From contig NC_091013.1 of NCBI RefSeq assembly GCF_041296385.1, positions 9,376,001-9,440,000 on the forward strand: 64,000 nt of DNA, written 5' to 3'. The stretch is from Aphelocoma coerulescens. Taxonomy: Eukaryota; Chordata; Aves; Passeriformes; Corvidae. Positions 12,867-25,602 of the stretch are shown here, piece by piece (within the stretch, counting starts at the first letter, position 1; each line of letters starts with the position of its first letter). The notes beneath the pieces are model-generated. The model made no database searches and was not told where the DNA came from. It was given only the letters and a program-made list of their open reading frames with translations. The translations under genes were made by a program, and so were the position numbers.

Positions 12867-14744
12867 TACCAGAAATCACTCCCAAGGAAGGACTGGCCAA
12901 AGAGCTGTTCTATGAAGCACACAGAACTTGTCTAACAAGGTTATAATTCAAAAACTGACTCACTTCTTTATCACCATGACTATTGATTGTTTATAAAGTC
13001 TAGACACCCTGTGGCCATCTATAATAAGAGAGTCTGAGGCCATTTTTTTTCAACTCTTTCCACCCATTTTTGAAACTTCCTAAATACTGTATTATTCTTC
13101 ACAGAAAATCAGGTGGGTCACTTTTCAAATGCCCATAAGATGTTCTCCACCCCTTCCCATCCTCTCACATCCATATGCAGAGCATAACAGCATCTGTCAG
13201 AGGCTCTCACTTCTAAAATTAAAAGAGATGTATACATATGCTTATGTATATGTATCTAAATATATGTGTAGTGTGTGTTTATTTATGTTTGACCATACAA
13301 TGCATATATATATTTTATAGATGTGTGTGCGTGTTTTCTTATTGCTAGAAAGATATAGATTGGTTAGGAAACCCACTTGCTGTCATGAACTAAGTGACAG
13401 CTCCCCTCATAGACAGAGCTTTGTTTCTCTGAGCCCAGTGTCACCAGCTCTGTGTAACTGGTTTGCATTCCTGCTGTGGCAAAGGGAACCTTCTGGAGTG
13501 AGTGCCTTGAGGGAGCAGGACACCTTCTCAAACACTGAGAAGCTCCTAAGGACAGAGAGGCCCACAAGGATCCATGGCTGCACCTTTCCTGTGTCGAGGG
13601 CAGAGAAGCAATCCTGCCTGGAGAACACCAGCATGGGAAGCAAACACTCTGCCACGAAGTACATGAGCTGTAACTCTGTGCTGTTTCACCGTTCCCTGCC
13701 CCTAGACTGAACACTGTCATTTGTTTTGATCTAATGAATGAACAGAGGACAGAATGTACCTATTACTTATGGCTTTTAGAATTGTGGTTTTTTCTATATT
13801 ATTTGGAGTTGGTTTTATTTTCACAAAGTTAATTTAAATTAAATATTTATTAGTTCTAACTGAGAAGAATAATTTTGAGATGGTTGTATGGATACTTGGT
13901 TTTACTTTATTCCAAGCAGTCAAAAATCATAAAGTTGCAAGTACATGATCTTCAACTGAAAAGGAGTAGATGAGGTTGTATTTCTATCCTTTTTAGCCAC
14001 CCTTGTGTTTGTCTCTTATCACTGATAGGAATAATACTGTTTATTAATTGACTCAATTCTATTTTGGTTACATTGAAAATATTTTATGGAATAAAGACAC
14101 CTAGTGTAAACACTGATGGTGTTTTATTGGATACTCATAAAAATTGATTATAAAATATAACTGCCAGAACTTGGGATATGATTTACACACATGTTCAAGT
14201 GACAGAGAGAGTGCAGTCTACACAGGTACTTTGGTATTCAACTCCTACTTAAGTACCAAGTCTGGTTCAAGCTGATGGGGAGAGGACACACATAGGGAGG
14301 CTACATGAAGTCATCATGTCCAGTCCTTTCTACTAAGCCCTGGATCACAAAGGGGTTCGACCTGTGTGGCTCAGAGTATTCACTGCAATGTAATGTCACA
14401 TCTGCTCTTAATGAGTATAGAGATTTGCTCATAAAATTTGCCTTGTTAGGGTTCAACAACTAACTATGTGTCTTTGCTATAAAGAATTTGATGATGGCAG
14501 CTTTGATTTGATGATAAATCCAGCTTTCATATTGCAGCCTAGAGTTTGAAGCTTTTTCCAAGAAAACAGACTTACGTTTTCCTGAGCATGAGGATCATCA
14601 TATATATAGTATAATTATATATATAATAATATATAAGTAGCCTGTCTTCCCAAGACAGCAAACTAATAAGAAGGCTAAAAAAGTCAGGCACTCTCTGCTC
14701 ATCGTTGCTGGCAAATTTCTGGACCCTAATGATACACAAGCTTG
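12867..14744. other. Unique sequence with low-complexity patches
   Basis: Contains TA/TG-rich low complexity at about 13222-13330. A moderately GC-rich patch follows at 13370-13710, with overlapping open frames on both strands (129 codons +, 118 codons -); neither translation is recognisable. An AT microsatellite-like stretch lies at 14599-14637. Nothing else was supported. Confidence 0.4.
14599..14637. repeat. AT-rich simple repeat
   Basis: An alternating TA-rich run (ATATATATAGTATAATTATA and more), of the kind that varies in length between individuals. Confidence 0.7.
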
Positions 14745-14749
14745 AAGGA
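14745..14749. repeat. Target-site duplication, left copy (AAGGA)
   Basis: AAGGA directly before the LTR start; the same five bases follow the LTR end at 15302-15306. Confidence 0.85.
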
Positions 14750-15301
14750 TGCTGTAGTTTAACCCCAATAGGCAGCTAAGTCCCCCACAGTCACTCAGTG
14801 GAGAAGAGAATCTGAAAGGCAAAAGTGAGAAACTGGAGGGTTGAGATAAAGACAGTTTAACTGGCAAAGCAAAGCTGCACACATAAGCAAAGCAAAATAA
14901 GGGATTAATTTGCTACTTTCAAATGGCAGCCAGAAAAATTGTCAGAAAGTAGGACTCCCTCATGCATAAGGATGACTTGGGAAGACAAATTCCATAACTT
15001 CAGATGTCCCCATTCCTCCTTAGTCCTGACAGCTTTTATGTCTGAGCAAAAGGTCATACAGCATGGGATATCCCTGTGGCCAGTTGGGGTCGGCTGTTCC
15101 CTCTGTGTAGTCTCCCAATTTCTCATGCACTCCCAGCCTGCTCACTGTCAGGGCAGTCTTGGAAGCAGAAAATGCCTTGATGCTGTGCAAGAGCTGCTCA
15201 CCAACAACCAAAACACCACTGCTTTGGTCACAAATAAAAAATATAGCATCGTACTAGAGAATGTAAAGGAAATTAACTCTATCCCCACTGAAACCAGCAC
15301 A
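14750..15301 (+). mobile_element. Solo LTR, avian ERVL type
   Basis: This 552-bp element begins TGCTGTAGTTTAACCCC and ends GAAACCAGCACA. Both ends, and internal blocks such as GGGTTGAGATAA...CAGTTTAA, GGGATATCCCTGTGGCCAGT and AATTAACTCTATCCC, are those of a very common bird LTR that I associate with ERVL. It is bounded by a perfect AAGGA duplication; 5 bp is the ERVL size. An AATAAA at 15233-15238 sits where a polyadenylation signal of a + strand LTR should be. No internal viral sequence adjoins it, so it is a solo LTR. The open frame of 128 codons at 14939-15325 crosses the LTR end and is not a gene. Confidence 0.92.
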
Positions 15302-15306
15302 AAGGA
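15302..15306. repeat. Target-site duplication, right copy (AAGGA)
   Basis: Exact match to 14745-14749; it sets the right LTR border. Confidence 0.85.
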
Positions 15307-16506
15307 ACAGGAGTTCCCAGTCTAGAGACAAGAATAGTGCCTTCAGATGGGTCAAGTTTCATGTCCCTCTTCCTTGGACTGGTTGTGCATGAACAAGGTG
15401 CTGGATGAAGGATATGAGAATTTTGCAAGAAGGGATCAGTGCTTGGCCACAATCTTCTTTCTTCCTTGTGGCATCATAACTTCTGTGTTGCCTTCTTCAC
15501 AATGACCCAGATTCAGAGGTGTCTGCTCTGGAGTCAATAAATTGAAGGTATGCCTTAAACCCCTGACTTTTCCTTTTATTTAATAGGGGTGAAATTCTGA
15601 TATGTCTCAGGATCCTGGGATAATAACTGAGTTGCCTTGAGTTGTGCTCTACAATTGCAGTGGAAAATTCATAAAAGTCTTGGATAATTACAATCATACA
15701 AATTCATGGATAATTACTTGGTTAAATCAATTTTCCTCCCTTTTTCATTTATAGTCTTTGTGCTTATGGTTTTCAACTTGGCTGAGTCACATTTAACTTT
15801 TCTGCTTTTTGGGTAGTTATGAAACTTGAAAAGAGTATTCACATTCCAGCTCACTGTGCAATGCAAATTTCCTTCTGTGTGTTAGCATTAAAGATGGACA
15901 TGCTGTTTTTCCAAAGCAGCATTAGTAATATCAAGTAAATGAGTAACCTTGCTTAAAACAGAAATTTTGTCTTCTGAAGACACTCTCCCTTATGAGAATT
16001 TGTCAAAATGTGTCCATCAAACCTCCTGGTGCTAAACTGAATTTCTAGGGCAGGAATGTTTTCTACCCAAAATGACAACACTTCATGGAAACTTCTTTCA
16101 GTCCCTTTGGTTCTCAGCCAGAATACTTTAGTTTCTAAAATTATTTGTGATGAACAGTGAAAGTCTAGGTGTTGTTTTCTCAAAGCTACTCAGAAGCCTT
16201 CTATGGGAGGATAGGGCCTAGGTGGGGAAAGAAGAATTCTGTGGCTAAGAGAGAAAGGATCTTGGATGTTGCCACTCTCTCCCAGCCACTGGCACACTTA
16301 GTCACACAGACAGCAAGGTCTCTGAAGGGATGGAGAGAGAAATTTCCACAGACAAAGAGGGGAGAGCACAGAGTTTGCTGCAAGTCAAAAGCCAATGAAT
16401 TGGCTGAAAGCAAACCAGGGCAAAGACGTCAGAAACACAAAGCTGCTTATGGAGTTCTTTGGTTTTGGTTCTCTGTAGACAGACCCATCTGAACATTCTG
16501 GCTGAC
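15307..16506. other. Unique sequence between two LTRs
   Basis: No viral internal sequence (gag, pol, env or primer binding site) could be seen, so the two flanking LTRs do not form one provirus; their ends and sequences differ. No gene was supported. Confidence 0.5.
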
Positions 16507-17160
16507 TGTCCTAGGTTAGCAAGCATAGTCCCAGAAGGGATGTCCTTGCTAAGGGGTGCTTACAGCTTCCTCTGGGACCTGATAGAACCTATCAGCTGGC
16601 CAGTTTGAATATGGACAATTCTTTAAGCCACCTAAAGTTGTGACCACCTCTGTGATCACACTTAAGAATAGACAAACTCCCCCCCACAGCTCTCTCTCGT
16701 TTCCGGCGCTGGGACAGGTGGCTGCAGGCCCCGTGCAGGGGCCAGCGGGCCCGGCCAGGCCCTGCTTGAGCCAGGCTGGGCCAGGCCACGGCCAGCCTGG
16801 AGCCATGGGCTTGTTCCAGCCATGGAACCACCCCCCCCCCACTGCCTTGCCATGGGCAGCCGGAGCGGCTTGGCTCTCCCCCCTCTCTCCACTTCAATAA
16901 GAAAAATTCAACATTCCAGCTGCAAAGCTGCAAGGTGAGATTAACCCTTTTATTGCTGTGAAGAGCTGAAAACCTGAGGGAAGAGAGAGAGGAGATGCTT
17001 AAAGCTGAAATTCTGTTGTGAAGCTATGATATATCAGAGTATCCCATTGTAATTTCATGAAGATATGGGGGGTGGAGTGTTCAACTCGTAAGCAAAAGCA
17101 CCTGCACTGAGATAGGCAGATGCTGAAGCAGCTGTAATTTCATGAGAAGTTTGGACAGGG

Positions 17161-17277
17161 AGAGATGGACCAGATGAGGACTTTTGCTCCAAACGGGAAA
17201 GGAGAAAACCTCAGTCCCTAGAGATGGACCAGATGAGGACTTTTGCTCCAAATGGAAAGGAGAAAACCTCAGTTCCT
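17161..17277 (+). repeat. 58-59-bp tandem repeat inside the LTR
   Basis: Two near-identical copies start AGAGATGGACCAGATGAGGA at 17161 and 17220 and run through GCTCCAAA and GGAGAAAACCTCAGT. More diverged relatives follow, with AGAGATG starts near 17278 and 17359 and TTTGCTCC...AGGAAAGGAG at about 17322-17345. The array probably varies in copy number between insertions of this LTR family. Confidence 0.85.
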
Positions 17278-17778
17278 AGAGATGCTCCCAGAGATAGTCC
17301 TAACGATGAAGATGAGGAAGACTTTGCTCCCAGGAAAGGAGAAGGGCCTCTGTTCTTAGAGATGAAATGCTCCCAGAGATGGGTGAAGAGAACTTTTGTT
17401 TCTGAATGGCTCAACTTTAAAATTGTACCCCAAAACCTTCAAGAGTGGACCCTCGAAAGCAGTTGCGGGAAAAGCTGCAAGTTGGGGGAAGGGACTCCCA
17501 TGCGAGCAGAGAGACAGACTCCTCTTCCTAAATGGACTGAACAATATTTGGAAGTGGGTGGCTGTCTCGTTGTGATAATGTTTTCATAGCACGAGCAAGA
17601 AGAGACTTCTCTTTCTAAATGGACTGAACAAGGTTATTATGGAAGTGGTGAACAGACTGAACATCTTAAGGGTTGTCTTTTTACACTGTCAGTGGGAGAA
17701 GGGAGGAAGGTGGGGGGAGGAGGAGAGTTCTGAAGGTATGGTACAATTTTATTTTTTTTCCCTTCTTTTAGGTCTGTT

Positions 17779-17784
17779 AATAAA
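17779..17784 (+). promoter_or_regulatory. LTR polyadenylation signal AATAAA
   Basis: AATAAA about 100 bases before the LTR end, followed within about 25-45 bases by a TTTGGTGCCTGCTTTGTG element. This is the normal order of poly(A) signal and GT-rich downstream element in a retroviral R-U5 region on the + strand. Confidence 0.6.
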
Positions 17785-17886
17785 CTTCTTTATATTCTTT
17801 CAAGTTTGGTGCCTGCTTTGTGTTTCTCCTAATTCTTATCTCACAGAAGATAAACAGTAATGAGTATTTTAGACCAAACCACAACA

Positions 17887-20800
17887 CTAAATCGGTGTTT
17901 CTGCCTGGTTACAAACCCAACCCGCTACACTGCTCTTGCACAGCATTTTGTCTGTTCTAAATATGACTTTTAAAATACAACTGAGTGTGGGAAATGCTTT
18001 GCATCAGACACTGGTGTTAAGGGTTCTAACAAATTCTGCTTTTGTTAAGTGAAAGTGTTTTGTTCTTCCCTTTCACCTGGCAATTCATGGTCCCATAGCT
18101 AGAGCAGCTGTGCAGTACTTTGAGGTAAACCAGACCAGTGCAACCACTTAATGCTGCACACGTGTCACTGACTCCCCCTATATCAGTATGGACAGTCTGG
18201 TGCAAAATTCTGAACTGTGAAAAGGTTTTTGTTCCATTGTCCTACAGATACTGTGGACAATCCTTCATAATCTATGAATAACATGACCATATATTTTCTT
18301 TTATTTTAAAAATGCTTATTTCCTATCAGTCCATAATTTGTTTTGACTCCAGACACAAAGCAGATTTGGTTTCTGTTATCTCTAAGCATGCAGTGAATAC
18401 ACTATGCAAATGTACGGGCAGCGTTAGCTCAGATAGCCAAAATTCTTCTAGGTCTTTTTTTTAGACTGCCAGGCACCAGAATTTTTAATCTAGACTTTCC
18501 TCCATGAAATGCAAAAGTATCATATCCCTGTTTAACTTAAACAGTCTCTTGTTCACTTGTTCTGTCCCCATACCACATTTAAAAGGGAGGTCTTAGGAAG
18601 ACACGAAGACTTTGAAGCTCCTGGCCATCCAAGTACTGGTGATGATGGTGACAGCACAGACACACCATGAGCAATTCAGTGAGTAAGATCCTGTGCTTCT
18701 GCAAAGATAAAAGGTATATACTTTACAGCTTAAAAGGTATTTACTTTACAAAAGGGACTATTATTACTACTATTGCTCCCCAGGAGAATTTTTCTCACAT
18801 GTTTATTTTGCATGCAGCCACAGAACAAACTGTATTTTTCTAATGCGATTTGGCTTTTTCAGCTTCACTGTGTTTGTTCTCCATGTTCTTAATGAGAAAT
18901 TGGGTAGTGGGCACATATTTTTTCTTATGCATTGGCTGAAATCAGTAGTGCTCTTCCTAAGTGCTGTAGAGTTTATTTGCTTTGCTGCTGTCAAAGCTGT
19001 GTGAAATGCAAGTTACTTTTGAGGGGTGTTGCTGCTAATTCAAGTGGATAAGCACAACATTATAATTCACAGCAGTACAGCTGTGTCTTGTCTAAATTGG
19101 ACTTACAGACTTGGGGAAGAAATGTTACAAATATATTGCTCACCAGTTGCAGGAAAAGTTTCACACTGGAGTAGGCATTAGGGGAACTCCCAGGTAATTT
19201 CTTGAAATTGTCAGTACTTGAGATTTGCTCTGCCTATCTCCACCTAGTCTGTTCTTTGGGGTGTGTGTTTCTTTTCCTTTGCTATAAGAAAAAACCAAAC
19301 ACATTAGCCAACTGCAGAAGCAAAATTGCCTCAAAATTGCCTCTTTAGTAGTGGTGGGACTGATAATCCTCATTCTCTTAGAGTGTTGTACCTCCTTCCT
19401 TCTTTCAGAATTGAAAGGGGTCTCTCTGCATCCTTGTATTTCTTTTACAGATTACTGAGAGCCTTAATAAAATAGTCCCTTTTGCTGTCAGGGTACAGAG
19501 CATTTTGTATTCTGCTTTCCTTCTCCTCTCTCCACAGATTTGCTTTGCTAGCAGGAGAGTGTCCATTTTTGCACTGCGAGGCTCCTGGCCTCCCAAGGGA
19601 AAAGCAGTCTCACCTCCCTGAGACCCAATGTTGCCCAGATTGTCTTTTCCTTGCCCCACACGGGTGCTGAGAATATCACAGGTATTTGAATGGGAAAGCT
19701 GTTATTCCATCTCTACTTCACTCCTCTGTTCTCTTACGTAGTCCAGCCGTGCTGTGGTGCTGGCTCAGCTCCCTGTGGATGCCCCATTCCTGATCACATC
19801 ATCCACATAGGCACGAGCAGCCCCAACGCTGCTCACACTGCCAAGTGTCACATGATACAAGCAGAGCACTGCTGTGGGGCTTTCCTTTTAGCATTCTGAC
19901 GATTTAAATGTTTCCTTCTCTACAGTGACAGCATCATAACTCTGTGTTCTAGCATCTGCAGCTTCCAAATTTTTTATCATAAAGGAGTAAGTTGGATAAA
20001 TTAATCCCTGCTGAGCTAGACGATGACGCATTGGTGCCTTCACTGCCAGTGTGCAGGTTTGCAGCAGCCTGAATGCTTTTCTCACTTAATTTTCTTCTAA
20101 TGTAGGCAGTACTGGTGCAAGAGAGGAAGGGGTTTCTTTTCCTGCAAAAGAGTATTTTTTCAGACTTTTGTCTTTTAGACAGAGATAAAATTCTTGACTG
20201 CCTGCTAGTGTATTTATTTTCCTGAACTCAGATGAAGATCTTACCCTTACTGGGTTTTTTTCAGGGCTTAGGTTGCATCTGCCTGGTAAAGGCTGGACAT
20301 GTTTTTATGGATGATCTGTGAGATTTAGAATTGTAATTCACTCATATTTCAGACATGTAAGTTCAGTAGTAACTTTCTTTCCCTGTGGGGAAGCTCCCTC
20401 CACCTAGTTTTTCATGTACACGGCTAAAGGCCAGACCCTGGGGTCACTTCTTCCTCTTTTTAGTTATCTTGAGGAATGTCAGATGCTTAATTTTTGCTCC
20501 CTGCATGGTCTCATGCATAGACACAGCCCCTGGTGTGCTGCTCCTCCAGCAGCTCCCATGTCCATTGAGTCCCTCAGAGCCAAGGCTGTAGCTTTGTAAC
20601 AAATGCTTCAGCTTTGCTTTCAGTCCATTTTCACCATTACAGTTCTTATCCTTGACCTGAGTTTCCTTGGGGTACCTTTCATGCAGAAATGCCATGTGGT
20701 GACTCATATGTTTTTTGTTTTTAACACACACATATGCAAATGTATGTGACCGGGCAGTGTATGAAAAACATACCTGGAGGGTAAAAGAGGTTTTTTTAAG

Positions 20801-23800
20801 CTTTCAGTGGTTTCTTCTTTTACACACAGGCATTATTTTCTGCAGATTTCTGCATAAAATTGAATTGTGAGTCCCTGGAAGTGAGGATGCTGTGGTGAGA
20901 GGAAGGCTCATGAACGTATAGGCTCCACAAGCATAATAAAAAATATTAGCAATTCAAATTATTAGAGCAATATCCAAGGCATCTAGGGTTAAATCTGTGT
21001 TCCTCTATTCCCTTTTTTTGTGACTAAAAGAACTCATTCACTGGAACTGAGCTCCTCCACCTTCTTATATAAGAAGGATACAGTAATCTTTTTTTAATCT
21101 ATTTTTCAACAGTAATCCCTTTAGCACGGAGATTGTCCCTAGCTCTGTATTTGTGCAGTGGCCAGTAAAATCAGGAGTCCTAATTTTTAGATTGGTCTTG
21201 TGTATTTCATAAAAGAAGTGCCCACTAATCCTTCCTGCACTGTGGAGGAGGGAGCCAAATAAGGATCCAAAACCCAGACAACTCTTGTCTTAGAGCAAAG
21301 CATGCACAGGGTGCCCAGGTGTCTTCACCTGGCATGTGGTCATCAATAACCAAAACCTCCTTCCTTCTTCTTCCACACCTGCTCTGCCATTCAGAGCATG
21401 ACTGCATCTACTAATAATACACTCTTTGTTTTTGATACTCCAATGCCATGATAGATTGGACTTGCAGCTAAATAAAACATGCTCTGCTCATAAGGTAAGT
21501 GCAGATGGATAAAAATAAGTTGCGATTATTTATTAATTTCTATTTCTTTGTGAAAAAAAAAATTGCTTTTCTAGGTGGCCACCCCTCCATTTACAATTAC
21601 TCATTTGGCATATCTGCAACCATGTATTTTGCATAAGAATCTACTTTGGGCACTTGCTCTAGCATGTTACTAGCTGCAAGTTTAGTTCTCACAGTTAATG
21701 TTCAATAATCAGAGTGGTGGTGATCATGGTTTATAGTAAATTTCTAGACCTTCAAGCCTCACAAAACCAATTTATTTTCAGCAAAATAGATGTGAAGAGA
21801 CTGCTCATAATTCACATGACAAAGGAGTGTTATCTGAGCAGGTGTTAATTTCATTTAATTGGGTCTATAAGTGCTTCATGGTGTTATCAATTTTCTCACC
21901 TTTTCTGTCATGAAATCTATCCAGCTCCCTTTCTTTAGTGTTTATATTTTTTCCTATAAATAGAAAGTTCTCATTAATGAGAACCCATTTTGTTTTTCTG
22001 AGTTGTGGACCAGTCAGGTCTTATTTTAAAGTTTTCATTGCTAGGTGTGCACAGGTAGCTTAGCTAGAGGATTAGCATGAAAAGAACAGATCCTGTTGAC
22101 CAATGGCAGCATGTTTTGGGGGGAAAAAAGCCTTTCAGGATGCCACAGAATATACATATCCATTTTTATTAACATCTAGTAGAGTTTTACAGATTTTTTG
22201 TATAGTGGAAGATGGTTTATCCAAGCAGTCATGCAGTTTTGTTACCTTTACTGACATGCTTCCCTACTTCTAAATCCTTGGCCTGTTTGTTATATCCTGT
22301 TGTGTCTGCTATAGGAGCTCTGGCCCTGTGAAGGCAGTTTCCCTGTCAAGCTCCCTTGGAAACCTTGAGCTTCTGAGTCTTTCTCATGGCCAAGATTTCA
22401 CATCAAATACAGTTTAACACTGGCCCTCCAGCTGGAAGCACTGCTCTGGTTGTTGGGCTGTGTTGGCCTGGAGCAAGGGACCTGATGCAAAGTTCCATGC
22501 TCATGTCTGGACTTCTGTAAGGGGTGGATGATGGTGATGTCAAAACACAATGACAAGGAAATAACTTCTCTTTTCCTAGTTTATTCTGGGTGTGTATTTT
22601 TTACTTGTTTTCCTAATCCATATAAGAAATTCTTTTGAGGGCAAGAAGAGGGCAACAGCAGACATGTATGAGCAAGGAATTCAATGAGATGTTGTAGCAA
22701 ATTAGTTCATTACACGATTGAATCATTAAAATGGTAAAACACCAAGCTTGGCTGTAGAACATAGAAGTTAGTCTGAATATATATGCAAGCCTGAGGGATT
22801 GGGTTCATTATCTTTTAGGTTTAAGTGCTGTTTATGTGAATTTTAGAAATAGCATAGTGAAATCTTTGCACATATTTGAATTATTGTGATTTTTTGTTAT
22901 TTTGTATAGGAAAAATGAAAATATTATGAGTTCTGTCACATGTATATGGTCTTGAATAATAGTTTTTTTTTCCCTTATTTTTTTGCTATTGACATATTGT
23001 CTTTTAAACTGGTGTTATTCTTGTATGTCATGAATCATGCAAAAACAGCCTGCTCATGAAGTAAGGTCATGCTTCATCTGACAGGCACAATCAACGTTAA
23101 AATTCAAAATATTTTCATCTGTCTGTTTTGTAACATTTGCAAAAAGTATATGATAACACAAATAGTTCAAGCTTCCCATTAAATACCATTATGCTTGCTC
23201 CAAATGAACAGATTCTTCTGATCTGATGAAACCATGAGAGAGATTTATTCTCAGTGAGGAGAAAAGTTAATGGAAGAAGTGTTTGTTGAGACTATGTGAT
23301 GAAAATGTACTGCATTCAGAGTTCATGTTGGCAGCTACTCAGATTCTTCCTTTCTTCTTGCATGAGAGTCCTGGCAGCTGAAATATTTTGCATATCAAAA
23401 GTAAATTCTATTACATTAAACAATGTGGACTGAATGTTGCAGTCCATTAGGCCAAAGAAAGAAAGTGTAAGTAATTTATTTCCACAGAATTCCTCTGGAT
23501 TTATACTAGCATTAATTAGATAGGATTTAGTCACTCGGGATACAGCCCAAATTTTTTCATGCATTAGCATTTTTTCCAAGCCGCCAGTTTTACTCTTATT
23601 TGACTAGTTAAAAAATAGAAGCAAACCCTTAATTTATTAAAATATAACCAAATAGTCTTATCCTAGTATGTCTGGGGATCCTGCTTGTTTACTTAAAACC
23701 TAAACAAGTTCTGTCAAGACACCTACAGAGAACTAAAAGTTCATTTTCACTGCATAATTGTAAGAAAACAGGAGGAAGTGGCAGTGCTCTTTCATAGCCT

Positions 23801-23907
23801 CCTTTGCTGAACAGTGTTTCTGATGCCACTGGATTGTGCTGTAGGATTCTAAGGAAATACTCCTCAGCTCTCAGGATAACTTGTAGACTTGTTAAAGAGA
23901 GTTACTA
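17887..23907. other. 6 kb of unique AT-rich sequence
   Basis: No repeat family, RNA or coding segment could be supported. Open frames are short (at most about 95 codons) and lack recognisable motifs. Runs of T near 21085 and 22960 are the only low-complexity tracts noted. Confidence 0.4.
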
Positions 23908-24032
23908 TGGTTCAGTTTGGATCAGGCTCCGAGCAACCTGGTCTAGTGGAAGGTGTCCCTGCTCATGGCAGGGGTGTTGGAACAAGATGAGCTTTAAGGT
24001 CCTGTCCAACACCGACCACTTTATGATCCTTT
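23908..24032 (+). mobile_element. CR1 LINE 3' end
   Basis: Contains GAGCAACCTGGTCTAGTGGA, then AGGTGTCCCTGCTCATGGCA and CTTTAAGGTCCTGTCCAACA, ending TTTATGATCCT. This is the canonical order of the avian CR1 3' end in sense orientation. It is heavily 5'-truncated (about 125 bp), as is usual for CR1. Confidence 0.93.
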
Positions 24033-25435
24033 TCTTCAGTTATCTGTAACCATTACAAATGTAAATGGTAAAAGATTCTTTGAATTACAGAAAGAATCCT
24101 TGGAATGGATTACAAATTTAACCAGTGACACACTTGGTTAAATTCTGTCTCCTTGCAGGGGGCTAGATATCTGTCTGAGGATGAAAATCACTATGCTTCG
24201 GTGTACACTGAAGGACTTCACTGTGAAAGATGAAATTTTTTCCTGTACCACAAGGCTAGAGGTTGTATATGCTAACCACAGTCCTAGGTCACAGAGCTAC
24301 CAATGCAAGTCTTGTAACATCAGAGATGATCATGTTTAGCATTAGCTCTGCTTTGGAATGGTGGCTGTTGTGTCCATGTTTCAACGACCACAGAAACCAG
24401 TCTAACCTGCTGCAGCATTCACAGGGTTATATATATTTAGTAAGAAGGTTTAATTGAAATCCACTAAATTATTGAAAAGATACTAGAGGAATACAAACAA
24501 AGAGCAGAAAAAAAGAGTACTGTGGAGTCCACTTAGTGTAGATGCTAACATTCCCAAGGTCTTTCCAAAACTAAATGAGATTCTAACAGGCTTGTGAAAG
24601 AGACCCTGACAAACTTTGTCCCAGTTTTTATATACTGCCAGCCAGAATGTGCAATTCTGCTACAAATTCCTTCTGCATCTCCTTTGAATGAGGTACAAAA
24701 CCTTTTGCTACACATAGTAGAAAGGTGTGTTGTTCTGAATGTTGAACCCTTTATGATGCTTTTGTTATGAAAGAACTCTGTTGTTGATTTTTTTTATTGA
24801 ATGGTCTCTACATGAAAAAGGAAAAAGGAAAATTTATTGCATCTTAATCCAGAGTAAGATAAATACACAAGTGAAAATTTCTAACAAAAAATTACGCTGC
24901 AACAATATGCAATGTATAAATTTAAATATGTCCTTAATTCTCAGCCATCTACAGTTACTCTTACAAAGTAAGGCATATCAGTGGTTTAGACTTAACAAGT
25001 AAATCACCCCCTCCACCTTTTTTTTGTGCTTTTAGGAAATCAGATGGCTAGAACTGTAACTGCAAGAACTCAAAAAATTCCTCCCCACCTTTTTTTATAG
25101 CTTTGTATCTTGAACAATACCAGTCTCCTTTCAGTCTTTCCTTTTCCTTTTTATGTCTACTTAAATCCTTGTCCTTCAATTCCATTCCAATTTGTTGTCC
25201 TATCTCATAATCAGCTCTCCCTGTTCAGTTACTCTTCCCAGGTCCCTTTATGTTTTATCTTTTTCTGATCTGTCCTGCTGCTTTGCTCCTTTGTGGTGTC
25301 TAATGGAACGTACCACAGAACATCCTTTGTCAGGTTCTAATTTGATTCTTATCAAATTATGGATTTTATTTTAAAATTTTACATAGAAGCATGTTTGGTT
25401 GGCTATATTTTATGAACTGAGAGAAATAAATTCAC
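24033..25435. other. Unique AT-rich sequence
   Basis: Nothing was supported. A TC-rich stretch lies at about 25085-25290, with short chance open frames. Confidence 0.4.
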
Positions 25436-25602
25436 TTTGCAGCATGCTGTGTGAGCAGAACAAAGGAACAGTTGCAAAGATAAATGGACCAAAGTCTCTT
25501 CGTAAGCGCCGCTTTAAAAGTTGGTTTCTCCGGCGGCCCAACAGGATGTCCGAACTCAATCAAAACATGTGTCAGGCTGCATGGTCGACATTTCAACACT
25601 AG
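25436..25602 (+). other. CpG-bearing open segment with basic residues
   Basis: Inside a long AT-rich, CpG-poor region, 25500-25590 carries seven CpGs (CGTAAGCGCCGC, CTCCGGCGGCCC and two more). It lies in a frame open from 25399 to 25602 and ending in a stop. The translation there has a basic run (SLRKRRFKSWFLRRPNR). An acceptor-like TTCACTTTGCAG sits at 25430-25441 and a donor-like TTC|GTAAGC at 25501. If both were used, the exon would be only 59 bases. I recognise no gene. It could be a conserved non-coding element, a small exon or a fossil of coding origin. Confidence 0.2.

Larger units (their letters stand above)
16507..17886 (+). mobile_element. Long solo LTR of an endogenous retrovirus
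   Basis: The block begins TGTCCTAGGTTAGCAAGC and ends AGACCAAACCACAACA, with TG...CA borders. A 5' part with GC-rich sequence (about 16690-16880) is followed by a purine-rich part with a tandem repeat (17161-17280). An AATAAA at 17779-17784 is then followed by a TG-rich stretch typical of a poly(A) region and U5. At about 1.38 kb it is long for an LTR. The flanking bases CTGAC (left) and CTAAA (right) are only partly alike, so a target duplication is not confirmed and the element may be old. The 121-codon open frame at 17224-17589 lies inside the LTR and looks like a by-product of the repeat. Confidence 0.8.

Noticed and set aside
13321..13710. 129-codon + frame with 118- and 85-codon minus frames
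   Set aside because: Open in several registers at once in a GC-richer patch; no recognisable residues or domain.
15307..16506. Internal region of a provirus between the LTRs at 14.75 and 16.5 kb
   Set aside because: The two LTRs are unrelated in sequence, one has its own target duplication on both sides, and no gag, pol or env-like frame lies between them.
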